This document shows, one piece after another, positions 44,751 to 52,094 of a DNA stretch of 64,000 bases (positions within the stretch are counted from its first letter, which is position 1; every line of letters begins with the position of its first letter). The stretch covers positions 46,614 through 110,613 of the forward strand of contig DDFF01000004.1 of the NCBI GenBank assembly GCA_002337045.1, written 5' to 3'. The position numbers were made by a program, and so were the translations under genes. Source of the DNA: Bacteroidetes bacterium UBA1935. GTDB taxonomy: Bacteria; Bacteroidota; Bacteroidia; Chitinophagales; Chitinophagaceae. The notes below the pieces were generated by a model, which searched no databases, was not told the DNA's origin, and was given only the letters and a program-made list of their open reading frames with translations.

Positions 44751-45329
44751 TTAACAGCACTTCTCTCCTGATTGAATGGGAGGACATTTAACTGTGCCAT
44801 AGCTACAAAATACACAACAGTCTCCCTCTATTGGTTTTAATCCTGAATGACAGCTTTCACATTCATAAAAATATTGACAAGCATCAACAGGCATTGTTTC
44901 TTCTTTTCTGTGTCCACACGCCGGACAAGTAATAATTGATTGTAATCCCACCGTCTTAATTTTGTTATGTAACCTCATTCTGTAGTAATCTAATATCGAG
45001 GCTAATAATAACCCAAACATCCCGATGTATATGAGGGCAGTCCAATAATCGGCAGTTATGAATAAATAACTATAAAATATCAAAATGGAGCTTGGTATAG
45101 CTGACAATAAAGGCCACATACATCTATGCTTGCGATAGGAAAAAAATAATCCCGATAGTGATATTAGAACCAGTCCCAGGAATGCCCACATCGTCCATCC
45201 CCCAAATAGTTCAAAACTTCCTAACCCGAAAGATGCAAGTAAAAATCCAAATAATGGGAAACAACAGGGTGACGCCATCGCAGTCACAAATAAAAAGGCC
45301 GTACTTATTTTATCTACCTGAAATCGCAT
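44751..45329 (-). CDS. MerC-like membrane transporter with C-terminal GDCCVxC domain
   Basis: 192 residues from the ATG at 45329 (MRFQVDKISTAFLF). Four hydrophobic segments make the MerC-like part, with a Cys pair in the first (TAMASPCCFPLFGFLLASFG). The C-terminal cytosolic part has zinc-ribbon-like CxxC pairs (ITCPACGHRKEET, YECESCHSG) and the diagnostic EGDCCVFCSYGTVKCPP with a CC end. In mer-type loci these domains go with mercury uptake or binding. No mercuric reductase is present in the window, so the function may be broader. A decayed 3' end of a second copy is at 33194-33290. Confidence 0.85.
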   Translation of the reverse strand: MRFQVDKISTAFLFVTAMASPCCFPLFGFLLASFGLGSFELFGGWTMWAFLGLVLISLSGLFFSYRKHRCMWPLLSAIPSSILIFYSYLFITADYWTALIYIGMFGLLLASILDYYRMRLHNKIKTVGLQSIITCPACGHRKEETMPVDACQYFYECESCHSGLKPIEGDCCVFCSYGTVKCPPIQSGEKCC

Positions 45330-45530
45330 ACGTTTAAAGTTACAAGAAAAGGCTGTACGTCGCATTACTTCATGTCTATCCGTCAACTTTATGATACCTC
45401 CTAAGTAATGTTAGTTTGATTTCAATTGTTAAGTAATCTCTTGATAAAATTCATGCTAACTTTTTAACTAAAACAACCCTAATATTGAAAAAAATAGTAT
45501 AGTCGTTGATTTTTCTTTATATTTGGTGTA

Positions 45531-45920
45531 ATGAGAAAACTGGTAATTATATTATTCCTGTTTTGCTATACTGCTGCGACGATAGGGCTATCGTTCTCAT
45601 TAAATTATTGCGAAGGTAAACTATCTGGTATTTCTTTTGATTTTTCCGCCATCCAATGTTGTTGTGATGATAAAGTGGATAAAGATTGCTGTGATGGTAA
45701 AATTATTAAAATCGAAAAAACTGATGATCATAACAGACTTACGGAAAATCTGTCTCAACTAAAGATCTCTTGTAACCTGCCAGAAGTTCTCAATTCGTTT
45801 CCTGGTTTCGATATACCGCAATATGACTATCAAGCCCAACATCAACATCAATTAAGACCTCCTCAGGTCATCTCTCCTAAGTTTCGGCTATATATTCTGC
45901 ACTCAGTTTTCAGGATTTGA
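45531..45920 (+). CDS. Small secreted Cys-rich protein (HYC/CC/PP-like)
   Basis: 129 residues. Signal-like N-terminus (RKLVIILFLFCYTAATIGLS), then NYCEGKL, IQCCCDDKVDKDCCDGK and, near the C-terminus, HQHQLRPPQV. The order of a Cys near the signal, a CC cluster and a Pro pair resembles the small HYC_CC_PP-type proteins of Bacteroidota metal loci. It is divergent from the MerC-type gene across a 200-bp gap and would share its regulatory region. A TATATTTG box lies at 45518-45525, very close to the ATG, so any transcript would have almost no leader. Confidence 0.65.
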   Translation: MRKLVIILFLFCYTAATIGLSFSLNYCEGKLSGISFDFSAIQCCCDDKVDKDCCDGKIIKIEKTDDHNRLTENLSQLKISCNLPEVLNSFPGFDIPQYDYQAQHQHQLRPPQVISPKFRLYILHSVFRI

Positions 45921-45976
45921 TATTTCTGTTCAAATTCAGCAGCATTATATCTTTTCATTATTAAAAACTTAGGACT

Positions 45977-47335
45977 ATGAAAAAGTTCTCAACTTTCTTA
46001 ATTGCGTGTTCTTGCACGTCATTCGCTTTTGGCCAAAGCCAGTTAGATAATTATTTTAATGGTTCCACCACTTTTACTGAAATAGCAGGTACAAGTCATG
46101 GGTTGACCGCACCTCATGATTTAGATTTTGTGCCTACAAGGCCGAATGAATGGTGGGTACTGAATAAAGAAGCAAACGGTGGAAGTGTTGTAATATTCTG
46201 GAACCCGGGTAAAAGCAACCAGGCACATCAATTCCGCAAAGATTCGCACAATGACCACTTCATGGCACGCGCAGTAGCTATTGCCATGGGCGAAAACAAT
46301 GAGTTTGTTTCAGCACAGGAAATTAAAAACACTGCCTCAGCGTCCTCTACATTTATGGGACCTGCTTTATGGTCAAGTGATACATCAATATTTGCGCGTA
46401 TGCATCAAAATAATTGGGTTACAGGCCAATTATTAGGTAGTCATATCGATATGTTGCACCAGAGCCCTTTTGGTATGGGGGTGGCATATGATAATGCACG
46501 TGTATATTGGTATTTTGATGGCCACAATAGTAATATCTGTAAATATAATTTTGGAGATCCTCATGGGGTTGGTGAGGATGACCATTCTGATGGCAGGATA
46601 CATCGTTATACAGATGTCGTTGTTACAAGGAAAGCTAATGTACCAAGCCATATGGCACTTGATAGGGTGAATAACTGGCTGTATATAGTAGATGCCGGAA
46701 CTAACAGGATAATACGTATGAAAACAAATAGTGGTACGGTTGGTGCTAATCTTACAGTGCCTTCAACAGCTAACGAACCACTTGCAGAATATAAAGCGGT
46801 GACAGGTGCTACTGTTGAAGTAGTAGTAGCTTCAGGGTTAACATCTCCATGTGGTATTGATTACAGGAGCGGGAGAATAGTTGTTAGTGATAATGCTACA
46901 GGTAATATTCACGTTTATAATGTTTCTGGATCTATGCCAGCTACATCAGTAGGCACTTTAATTACAGGTGGCCCGGGTGTAATGGGTGTGCGTATAGATA
47001 ACGAGAACAAAATATGGTACGTAAACAATACCACGAAAAAACTGATGCGAATAGATAACCCGAACGTGCTGTCAATTCCTGAAGTATCAAAAAATATCAG
47101 TTATACTATTTACCCCAATCCTACATCCGATATAATAAATATTGACTTGAATGAAATAAATGGAAAAGACAAAGTAAGAATAGTTATTACCGACATCACA
47201 GGCAAGCAAGTACATTCATCCGTTATCGGTGACACCCATAATACCATTAGCACCTCTACATGGCCAAAGGGTATTTATATGGTGAATATAGTGAGTAATG
47301 GTAATGTTGCTACAGAAAAAGTAGTCGTTCAATAA
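45977..47335 (+). CDS. T9SS-exported beta-propeller (NHL/SMP-30-like) protein
   Basis: 452 residues with an N-terminal signal (KKFSTFLIACSCTSFAFG). The body is a repeat propeller: HDLDFVPTRPNEWWVLNKEA, LDRVNNWLYIVDAGTNRIIR, GIDYRSGRIVVSDNATGNIH, GVRIDNENKIWYVNNTTKK. The last 75 residues are a type A T9SS sorting domain (YTIYPNPTSDIINID, ITDITGKQVHSS, GIYMVNIVSN). It is therefore a surface or secreted protein. A terminator follows, then a lipoprotein and a cytochrome-like propeller protein in the same direction. Confidence 0.85.
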   Translation: MKKFSTFLIACSCTSFAFGQSQLDNYFNGSTTFTEIAGTSHGLTAPHDLDFVPTRPNEWWVLNKEANGGSVVIFWNPGKSNQAHQFRKDSHNDHFMARAVAIAMGENNEFVSAQEIKNTASASSTFMGPALWSSDTSIFARMHQNNWVTGQLLGSHIDMLHQSPFGMGVAYDNARVYWYFDGHNSNICKYNFGDPHGVGEDDHSDGRIHRYTDVVVTRKANVPSHMALDRVNNWLYIVDAGTNRIIRMKTNSGTVGANLTVPSTANEPLAEYKAVTGATVEVVVASGLTSPCGIDYRSGRIVVSDNATGNIHVYNVSGSMPATSVGTLITGGPGVMGVRIDNENKIWYVNNTTKKLMRIDNPNVLSIPEVSKNISYTIYPNPTSDIINIDLNEINGKDKVRIVITDITGKQVHSSVIGDTHNTISTSTWPKGIYMVNIVSNGNVATEKVVVQ

Positions 47336-47349
47336 TAATATCGCTCCCG

Positions 47350-47378
47350 AAAAACATCCCGTATTAAACGGGATGTTT
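47350..47378 (+). terminator. Rho-independent terminator after the T9SS propeller gene
   Basis: AAAACATCCCGT (47350-47361) and ACGGGATGTTTT (47367-47378) form a 12-bp perfect stem with a 5-nt loop, the right arm ending in T's. It is only 15 nt after the stop. Confidence 0.85.
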
Positions 47379-47394
47379 TCTTAATCATACTTTT

Positions 47395-47793
47395 ATGAAG
47401 CTATATGGTTATCTGCTATTGGCAGTTAGCGCATTATCTATTTATGCGTGCAGAGATAAAACATCGGCAAACCCAGAGCCTATTGCCGGTAAAGGTGGTA
47501 ATGCCATACTTAATATAGTGGCCAAACACCACAGTAAGAATATAGATAGCATAACTGTGTATATAAAATATAATACACAGGATGCTACTGTAGTTTATGA
47601 TGATTCAGTAAAAGCTGTAATGAAGGATAATAAGCCGATAGCAACTTTTACAAATCTAAAAGCCGGGAAATATTATATATATGGCTTTGGTTGGGATCCA
47701 AGTATTTCAAGCGCAGTAAAAGGTGGTATCCCTTATACCATCACAGAAGATAAACAATTAAATATTACACTCCCTGTATCTGAAACGCATTAA
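47395..47793 (+). CDS. Small lipoprotein, unknown function
   Basis: 132 residues. Signal plus lipobox-like cysteine (LLAVSALSIYACRDK). The remainder is a beta-sandwich-like sequence (NAILNIVAKHHSKNIDSITV, TNLKAGKYYIYGFGWDP, EDKQLNITLPV) suggestive of an Ig/transthyretin-like periplasmic domain. No family named. It lies 9 nt before the cytochrome-like propeller gene and is likely co-transcribed. Confidence 0.65.
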   Translation: MKLYGYLLLAVSALSIYACRDKTSANPEPIAGKGGNAILNIVAKHHSKNIDSITVYIKYNTQDATVVYDDSVKAVMKDNKPIATFTNLKAGKYYIYGFGWDPSISSAVKGGIPYTITEDKQLNITLPVSETH

Positions 47794-47802
47794 TACGGAG
47801 AA

Positions 47803-49266
47803 ATGAAAGATAAGCTCACTTATTGCATACTCTTAATTTGCTTTTGCATAGCAGTGTATGCTTGTAAGCATAAACCATCGCAGGCTTTAGCCGTTGGCTC
47901 ATATGGCAATTTCCCAGCGGAAGTTGGTAAAATTATTGTCGATAAATGCGCAACTGCCGGCTGTCATAATGCAACAAGCTATATGAATAGCGGAGGGTTA
48001 TTATTAGACTCTTGGGATCATTTATTTAATGGTGGTAATAGCGGTGCCGTAGTAGTTCCCTATAGTATAGACTACAGTTCCTTACTTTATTTCATTTGTC
48101 CTGATTCTGGTATTGGTACAACTGCAGAGCCGAGAATGCCTTTAAATGCTACACCATTAACAAAGGAAGAATATATTACCATACGTGATTGGATAGCTAG
48201 TGGAGCACCTGATAATAATGGCAATATTCCATTTGCGGAAAAAGCAGATACAAGACAAAAGATATATGCCATACATCAGGGCTGTGATGAAGTGGGTGTA
48301 ATTGACGTGGAAAGAAGCGTGGTAATGCGTTATATACAGATTGGAATAAAGCCTTATCCAGAGAGCGCAACACACATACGAATAGATAAGGAAGGAAGAT
48401 ATGCTTATATATCTATGTGGTACGACCAGCGCATTTATAAAATTGATACACATACAGACAAAGTAGCCGGCGTTATAGAAATGGGAGATTCCTTTTGGAA
48501 CGTTTTGCATCTTTCAAATGACGGACAGAAGATTGTAGTCACAAATGGCGACAATTTTGACCTCATGCAAATCAATACTGCAACATCTCAAACACAAAAA
48601 TTAACCAACAATGATTTTGTTAATCCTCATGGTGTAGCAAGCAATGCTTCATTTGATACATTCTACGTCAGCAGTATGTTTGGCAATACATTGTATAAGT
48701 TTGCTCCAGGGTTTAATAAAAAGATTAGCATTGATAAGCTACCATTAACAACCATTTCAGGTGCGACACCAGACCCTTACGACGTAGTGATGGCACCTGA
48801 TTATTCTAAATATTTTCTAAGCTGCGCAAAATCAAATGAGATTAGGGTTTTTGATGTCAAAACAGATAGCATCAAGAAAATAATATCGGTAGGGGCTGTA
48901 CCGCAGGCAATGGCTTTATCTGAAAGCCAACCATATTTATTCGTAGCTTGTATGGAAGACAATACAGTAGGAACCGGGTTCAGAGGTTCTGTATATGTTA
49001 TCAACTATAATACCCTTGAAGTAGTAAAGAAAATACAAGGCAAGTTTTTTCAGCCACACAGTATTACAATTGATGAGAAGAATAACACTTTTTATGTATT
49101 CAGCCGAAATCAGAACTTCGATGGGCCGGCTCCTCATCATCAAGGTCCATGTAGTGGCAGAAATGGATTTTACAGTATATATTACCTGAATACGTTGGAG
49201 CCGGTCAATAACAAACGTTATGAGGTGTTAGTAGACCCTTATATCTGCGATACTCGATTTAAATAA
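47803..49266 (+). CDS. Lipoprotein with c-type cytochrome-like domain and YncE-like beta-propeller
   Basis: 487 residues. Lipoprotein signal (FCIAVYACKHK). Residues 40-150 resemble a cytochrome c-like domain with an expanded heme motif CATAGCHN (C-x4-C-H), a later Met in EPRMPLNATPL, and TIRDWIASGAPDN, as in domains with CxxxxCH sites in Bacteroidota and Planctomycetes. Residues 155 to the end are a YncE/NHL-type propeller (GVIDVERSVVMRYIQIG, AYISMWYDQRIYKIDTHTDK, VTNGDNFDLMQINTATSQ). It may be an extracytoplasmic redox or metal-binding protein. It precedes repeat copy B. Confidence 0.75.
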   Translation: MKDKLTYCILLICFCIAVYACKHKPSQALAVGSYGNFPAEVGKIIVDKCATAGCHNATSYMNSGGLLLDSWDHLFNGGNSGAVVVPYSIDYSSLLYFICPDSGIGTTAEPRMPLNATPLTKEEYITIRDWIASGAPDNNGNIPFAEKADTRQKIYAIHQGCDEVGVIDVERSVVMRYIQIGIKPYPESATHIRIDKEGRYAYISMWYDQRIYKIDTHTDKVAGVIEMGDSFWNVLHLSNDGQKIVVTNGDNFDLMQINTATSQTQKLTNNDFVNPHGVASNASFDTFYVSSMFGNTLYKFAPGFNKKISIDKLPLTTISGATPDPYDVVMAPDYSKYFLSCAKSNEIRVFDVKTDSIKKIISVGAVPQAMALSESQPYLFVACMEDNTVGTGFRGSVYVINYNTLEVVKKIQGKFFQPHSITIDEKNNTFYVFSRNQNFDGPAPHHQGPCSGRNGFYSIYYLNTLEPVNNKRYEVLVDPYICDTRFK

Positions 49267-49366
49267 GAAAGTTGTTGCTCTATGTAAAAGTGACTTTTCG
49301 GAAAGCCTTGCCTTAACTTGTTCGAAAACAATCGATATTCAATATGTCCATTGAATATCGACTCTT
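49267..49366. other. Hairpin left of repeat B
   Basis: No gene. TCGATATTCAAT (49332-49343) and ATTGAATATCGA (49350-49361) form a 12-bp perfect hairpin with a 6-nt loop, ending 6 nt before the first GCTACAA unit of copy B. It is not followed by a T run, so terminator function is uncertain. Confidence 0.6.
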
Positions 49367-49762
49367 GCTACAAGTTTGCTACAAAGTTGCTACAAAGAAA
49401 GTGTTTAGTTTATTTTCTATGTAATTCATTTTCAATTATTTGGATGAAATGCTACAAAATGCTACCTGTATGCAAGCAAGAAATTTGTCTAGTCCTACGT
49501 GGGGTTTACACCTAATGTGAGTTAGAGTAATAGTTGCACGTACATTAATAGATAAAGGAGCCAAACTGGCTCCTTTATCTATTCGTCTAACTGGTTCATA
49601 TTATCAATAATTGCCAGTTTTCTAAAATTTTATATTTTGAACGAGTTTTTAAAAACATCTCACTACAAACCGCTTGAAGTCAAGCCTACACTGTCTTTCA
49701 ATGGGTATATACGCCAGAAAAAATCCTTCAATTGGTTCGACACTCGTTCCGTAGACTCCACA
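49367..49762 (+). repeat. Long dispersed repeat, copy B
   Basis: Same organisation as copy A: GCTACAA units at 49367, 49378 and 49389 (11-bp steps), paired GCTAC at 49451 and 49461, a 17-bp perfect hairpin, and the 80-bp right block 49683-49762 ending GTAGACTCCACA. It is followed by TCTAAAATTTTAGA (49768-49781) and a terminator that also follow trace copy D. Confidence 0.8.
49547..49583 (+). terminator. Conserved hairpin of repeat copy B
   Basis: AATAGATAAAGGAGCCA (49547-49563) pairs perfectly over 17 bp with 49567-49583 around a 3-nt loop. The core GGAGCC/GGCTCC is shared with copy A, while the outer arm differs but stays complementary. Confidence 0.6.
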
Positions 49763-49778
49763 AATTTTCTAAAATTTT

Positions 49779-49812
49779 AGACAGAATTCATTTTATGAAT
49801 TCTGTCTTTTTT
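49779..49812 (+). terminator. Rho-independent terminator right of repeat B
   Basis: AGACAGAATTCA (49779-49790) and TGAATTCTGTCT (49796-49807) form a 12-bp perfect stem with a 5-nt loop, followed by T's. It is closely related to the terminator at 28763-28793, with a different loop. Confidence 0.75.
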
Positions 49813-49838
49813 TGCAACTTTCATCTGTCAAATTGGAC

Positions 49839-49885
49839 TTCATGACATTAATCATATTGTTATGCGTCTATTGGGTTTAGTTTTA
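49839..49885 (+). promoter_or_regulatory. Crp/Fnr-like operator and -7 box for the cytochrome c peroxidase gene
   Basis: The operator is TTCATGA-N6-TCATATT (49839-49858), core ATGAC-N4-ATCAT, centre 49848.5. A TAGTTTTA octamer (49878-49885), a near match to TAnnTTTG, begins 29.5 bp after the centre, the same register as at norC and the fasciclin gene. This fits a class II activator site near -41. Confidence 0.6.
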
Positions 49886-49910
49886 CATGCCCTCATTAAA
49901 GTGTGTAGCT

Positions 49911-50933
49911 ATGAAATATCGCATAATAACTATGTTGCTAGGCTTATTGCTATTATACGCATGCAGCAAATCTGATAGCGTCACTAACACTGATAGTATT
50001 ACATCAACGCTTACTGAATATCAAATAAAGCGTCCTGTCAGGTTTCCCGAAATGTACATTCCTAATGATAACAAGCCTTATAAGGAACGCATAACATTGG
50101 GTCGCATGTTATATTACGATCCCATTCTTTCAAATGACGGACGCTCCTGTTCAAGTTGCCATTTACAGACAATGGGGTTCACTATTGCTGGTAGTGCAGG
50201 TAGCATGCCTGTCTTACCGCATGTAAACCTCGGTTGGAATACAAACTATATGTGGAATGGCTCAAAAAAAGGTACGTTGGAAGATGTTATGATATTTGAA
50301 ACAGAAGAGTTTTTTGCAACGGATCTAAATAGGATCAACAATAATGAGAAGTATGTACAGCTTTTTCGTCAATCTTATGGTATTGATAAAATAACACACA
50401 AATATATTGGATATGCATTAGCACAATTCACAAGGACGCTCATATCTGACAATACAAAGTATGACCGATATATGAATGGTACTGATGTCTATACATACAA
50501 TGAAGAAATGGGTAGGAAGATATTTTTTAGTGAAAAAGGAGATTGTTTTCACTGTCATGTCACACTAATTACTACAGATAATGACTTTCATAATAATGGC
50601 CTAGACAGTATTTATACCGCTGATAAGGACAAAGGTTTGTATAACGTAACCAAGAGCGTAAACGATTTAGGGAAATTTAAAACCCCAAATTTGAGAAATG
50701 TTGCCCTACGTAAAACATTCATGCATGATGGTCGCTTTACTTCTTTGGAAGAAGTAATTGACTTCTATAATTCTAAAGTCAAAAAGTCTGCTTCGGTTGA
50801 TCCTGTAATGTTGAAACCTGGTAAAGAAAATGGATTGCAGCTTAGTACAATAGAAAAATCACAACTGATTGCGTTTTTGAAAACGCTCACAGATAGCACA
50901 TTCATTTCCGCAGTGGAGTTTAGTAAGCCTTGA
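49911..50933 (+). CDS. Di-heme cytochrome c peroxidase (MauG/CCP family) lipoprotein
   Basis: 340 residues from the ATG at 49911 (MKYRIITMLLGLLLLYACSK with lipobox); an upstream ATG at 49887 is less likely. Two heme c sites: GRSCSSCHLQTMGF (about 80) and EKGDCFHCHVTL (about 210). Other family motifs: ITLGRMLYYDPILSNDG, KYIGYALAQFTRTLIS, and FKTPNLRNVALRKTFMHDGR near the C-terminus. It reduces H2O2 with electrons from periplasmic cytochromes, or serves another MauG-like oxidation. It carries a Crp/Fnr-type operator upstream, as do the nos and nor units, so it is probably induced under low oxygen or NO. Confidence 0.9.
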   Translation: MKYRIITMLLGLLLLYACSKSDSVTNTDSITSTLTEYQIKRPVRFPEMYIPNDNKPYKERITLGRMLYYDPILSNDGRSCSSCHLQTMGFTIAGSAGSMPVLPHVNLGWNTNYMWNGSKKGTLEDVMIFETEEFFATDLNRINNNEKYVQLFRQSYGIDKITHKYIGYALAQFTRTLISDNTKYDRYMNGTDVYTYNEEMGRKIFFSEKGDCFHCHVTLITTDNDFHNNGLDSIYTADKDKGLYNVTKSVNDLGKFKTPNLRNVALRKTFMHDGRFTSLEEVIDFYNSKVKKSASVDPVMLKPGKENGLQLSTIEKSQLIAFLKTLTDSTFISAVEFSKP

Positions 50934-50954
50934 TATATTAAAATGCTTATTTGA

Positions 50955-50974
50955 AATATGACAACAATCATCGT
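50955..50974 (+). promoter_or_regulatory. Crp/Fnr-like site upstream of the lipoprotein gene
   Basis: AATATGA-N6-TCATCGT, core ATGAC-N4-ATCAT, centre 50964.5. The left arm is identical to those of the norC and fasciclin sites. No good -7 octamer is at the 29.5-bp register, so its promoter function is less certain than at the other four. Confidence 0.45.
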
Positions 50975-51079
50975 GTATTCTAATAAAGGACATATTTATC
51001 TTTTATTGACCATATTAGCTTTGTTGTGATAAATGCATTGTTTCCAAGCAATACTGTACGCTGTATAAAAACTAAGTTT

Positions 51080-51469
51080 ATGGGACGCCTATTTGTTTTA
51101 TGTTTATCATTATCTATCGCCTCTTCTTGCCAAAAAGATAAAAGTCACGAGATAAATAATCAGATTAACATATCTATAAGTTCTCCTACTGAAAAGCAGA
51201 TATATGCGAGAGGAGATACTGTTTTTATAAAGGCGGATATTACCTCCGTGTCAGGTATTCACGGTTATACAACTTCCATCTATTCAGATACAGGAGAAGA
51301 GCTTTATAAGATTGAGGAGCATGCCCACGGCAAAAATGTTACAGTAGACAAATATTGGGTGTATAAAACAGATTTGCAAAATGTTGGTGATTTACAATTG
51401 GTTATAAATGCTATCATCAACCACGAAGGAGAGACAATAGAGTGTAGAAAAAATGTATATACAAAATAA
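51080..51469 (+). CDS. Small lipoprotein, unknown function, between CCP and nos genes
   Basis: 129 residues from the ATG at 51080 (MGRLFVLCLSLSIASSCQKD, lipobox Cys). The mature part is a beta-rich domain with His-containing turns (ISSPTEKQIYARGDTVFIKA, EELYKIEEHAHGKNVTV, LQLVINAIINHEGETIEC). No family name is certain. The histidine cluster EEHAHG may bind metal. It is preceded by a Crp/Fnr-like site and lies in the same direction as the nos operon, 117 nt before its first gene, so co-regulation is likely. Confidence 0.6.
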   Translation: MGRLFVLCLSLSIASSCQKDKSHEINNQINISISSPTEKQIYARGDTVFIKADITSVSGIHGYTTSIYSDTGEELYKIEEHAHGKNVTVDKYWVYKTDLQNVGDLQLVINAIINHEGETIECRKNVYTK

Positions 51470-51498
51470 AGATATTATTAAAAGACATTTTTATCTTT

Positions 51499-51545
51499 AT
51501 TATGATTATAGTCATACTTTTTTAAAACTATCGGATACATTTTTG
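51499..51545 (+). promoter_or_regulatory. Crp/Fnr-like operator and -7 box for the nos operon
   Basis: ATTATGA-N6-TCATACT (51499-51518), core ATGAT-N4-GTCAT with a perfect TATGA/TCATA inverted repeat, centre 51508.5. CATTTTTG at 51538-51545 matches TAnnTTTG at seven of eight constrained or free positions and lies in the same 29.5-bp register as the other sites. The nos cytochrome ATG is at 51587. Confidence 0.55.
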
Positions 51546-51586
51546 TCTTTCAAACACTAATTCTTAACTACATAAAACTAAATACA

Positions 51587-52072
51587 ATGAACAGAAAAAA
51601 CATGGTTGTATTAATGCTCTCGATGAGCGCTTTTATTTATAGCTGTGGTGGCGGTGGAGAAGAGAAATCAGTAAGAGATCAAACGCCGGATCCTGGTAAA
51701 AATGAATATGTAGATCCTAATAAAGATGTCAATCCAAAAGGCATTGGCAAATTTACCAATGTAGAACTGACGCACCCGCTGGATGTAAACATGGTGAAGG
51801 GCGGTGAATCTGTATATGATGTAAAATGTAGCTCTTGCCACAAACTGACTGACGAAAAATTGGTAGGTCCGGGATGGAAAGGAGTGACAGACAGAAGACA
51901 ACCTGAATGGGTAATGAATTTTGTGACGAATGTAGATGAAATGCTGGATAAAGATGCAGAGGCAAAAGCTATGATGGAAGTTTGTATGGTGAGGATGCCT
52001 AATCAAAACCTAACTGACGCTGAGGCAAGAAATATACTGGAGTTCATGAGAAAGAACGATGGTAAAAACTAA
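51587..52072 (+). CDS. c-type cytochrome of the nos operon (NosC-like)
   Basis: 161 residues. Lipoprotein signal (LSMSAFIYSCGGGG), then an acidic linker and one heme c site VKCSSCHKLTDEKLVGPGW with Met-containing C-terminal helix (EVCMVRMPNQNLTDAEARNI). This is the small cytochrome that precedes nosZ in clade II clusters and is the likely electron donor to NosZ. It is 22 nt upstream of nosZ and behind a Crp/Fnr-like promoter. Confidence 0.85.
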   Translation: MNRKNMVVLMLSMSAFIYSCGGGGEEKSVRDQTPDPGKNEYVDPNKDVNPKGIGKFTNVELTHPLDVNMVKGGESVYDVKCSSCHKLTDEKLVGPGWKGVTDRRQPEWVMNFVTNVDEMLDKDAEAKAMMEVCMVRMPNQNLTDAEARNILEFMRKNDGKN

Positions 52073-52094
52073 AAATCACGCCTAAAAAATAAAT

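Noticed and set aside
49318..49515. Plus-strand frames in repeat B (and 63527-63721 in repeat C) with similar translated ends
   Set aside because: The similarity comes from the repeated DNA; the frames start outside the repeat at unrelated codons and contain no motif.
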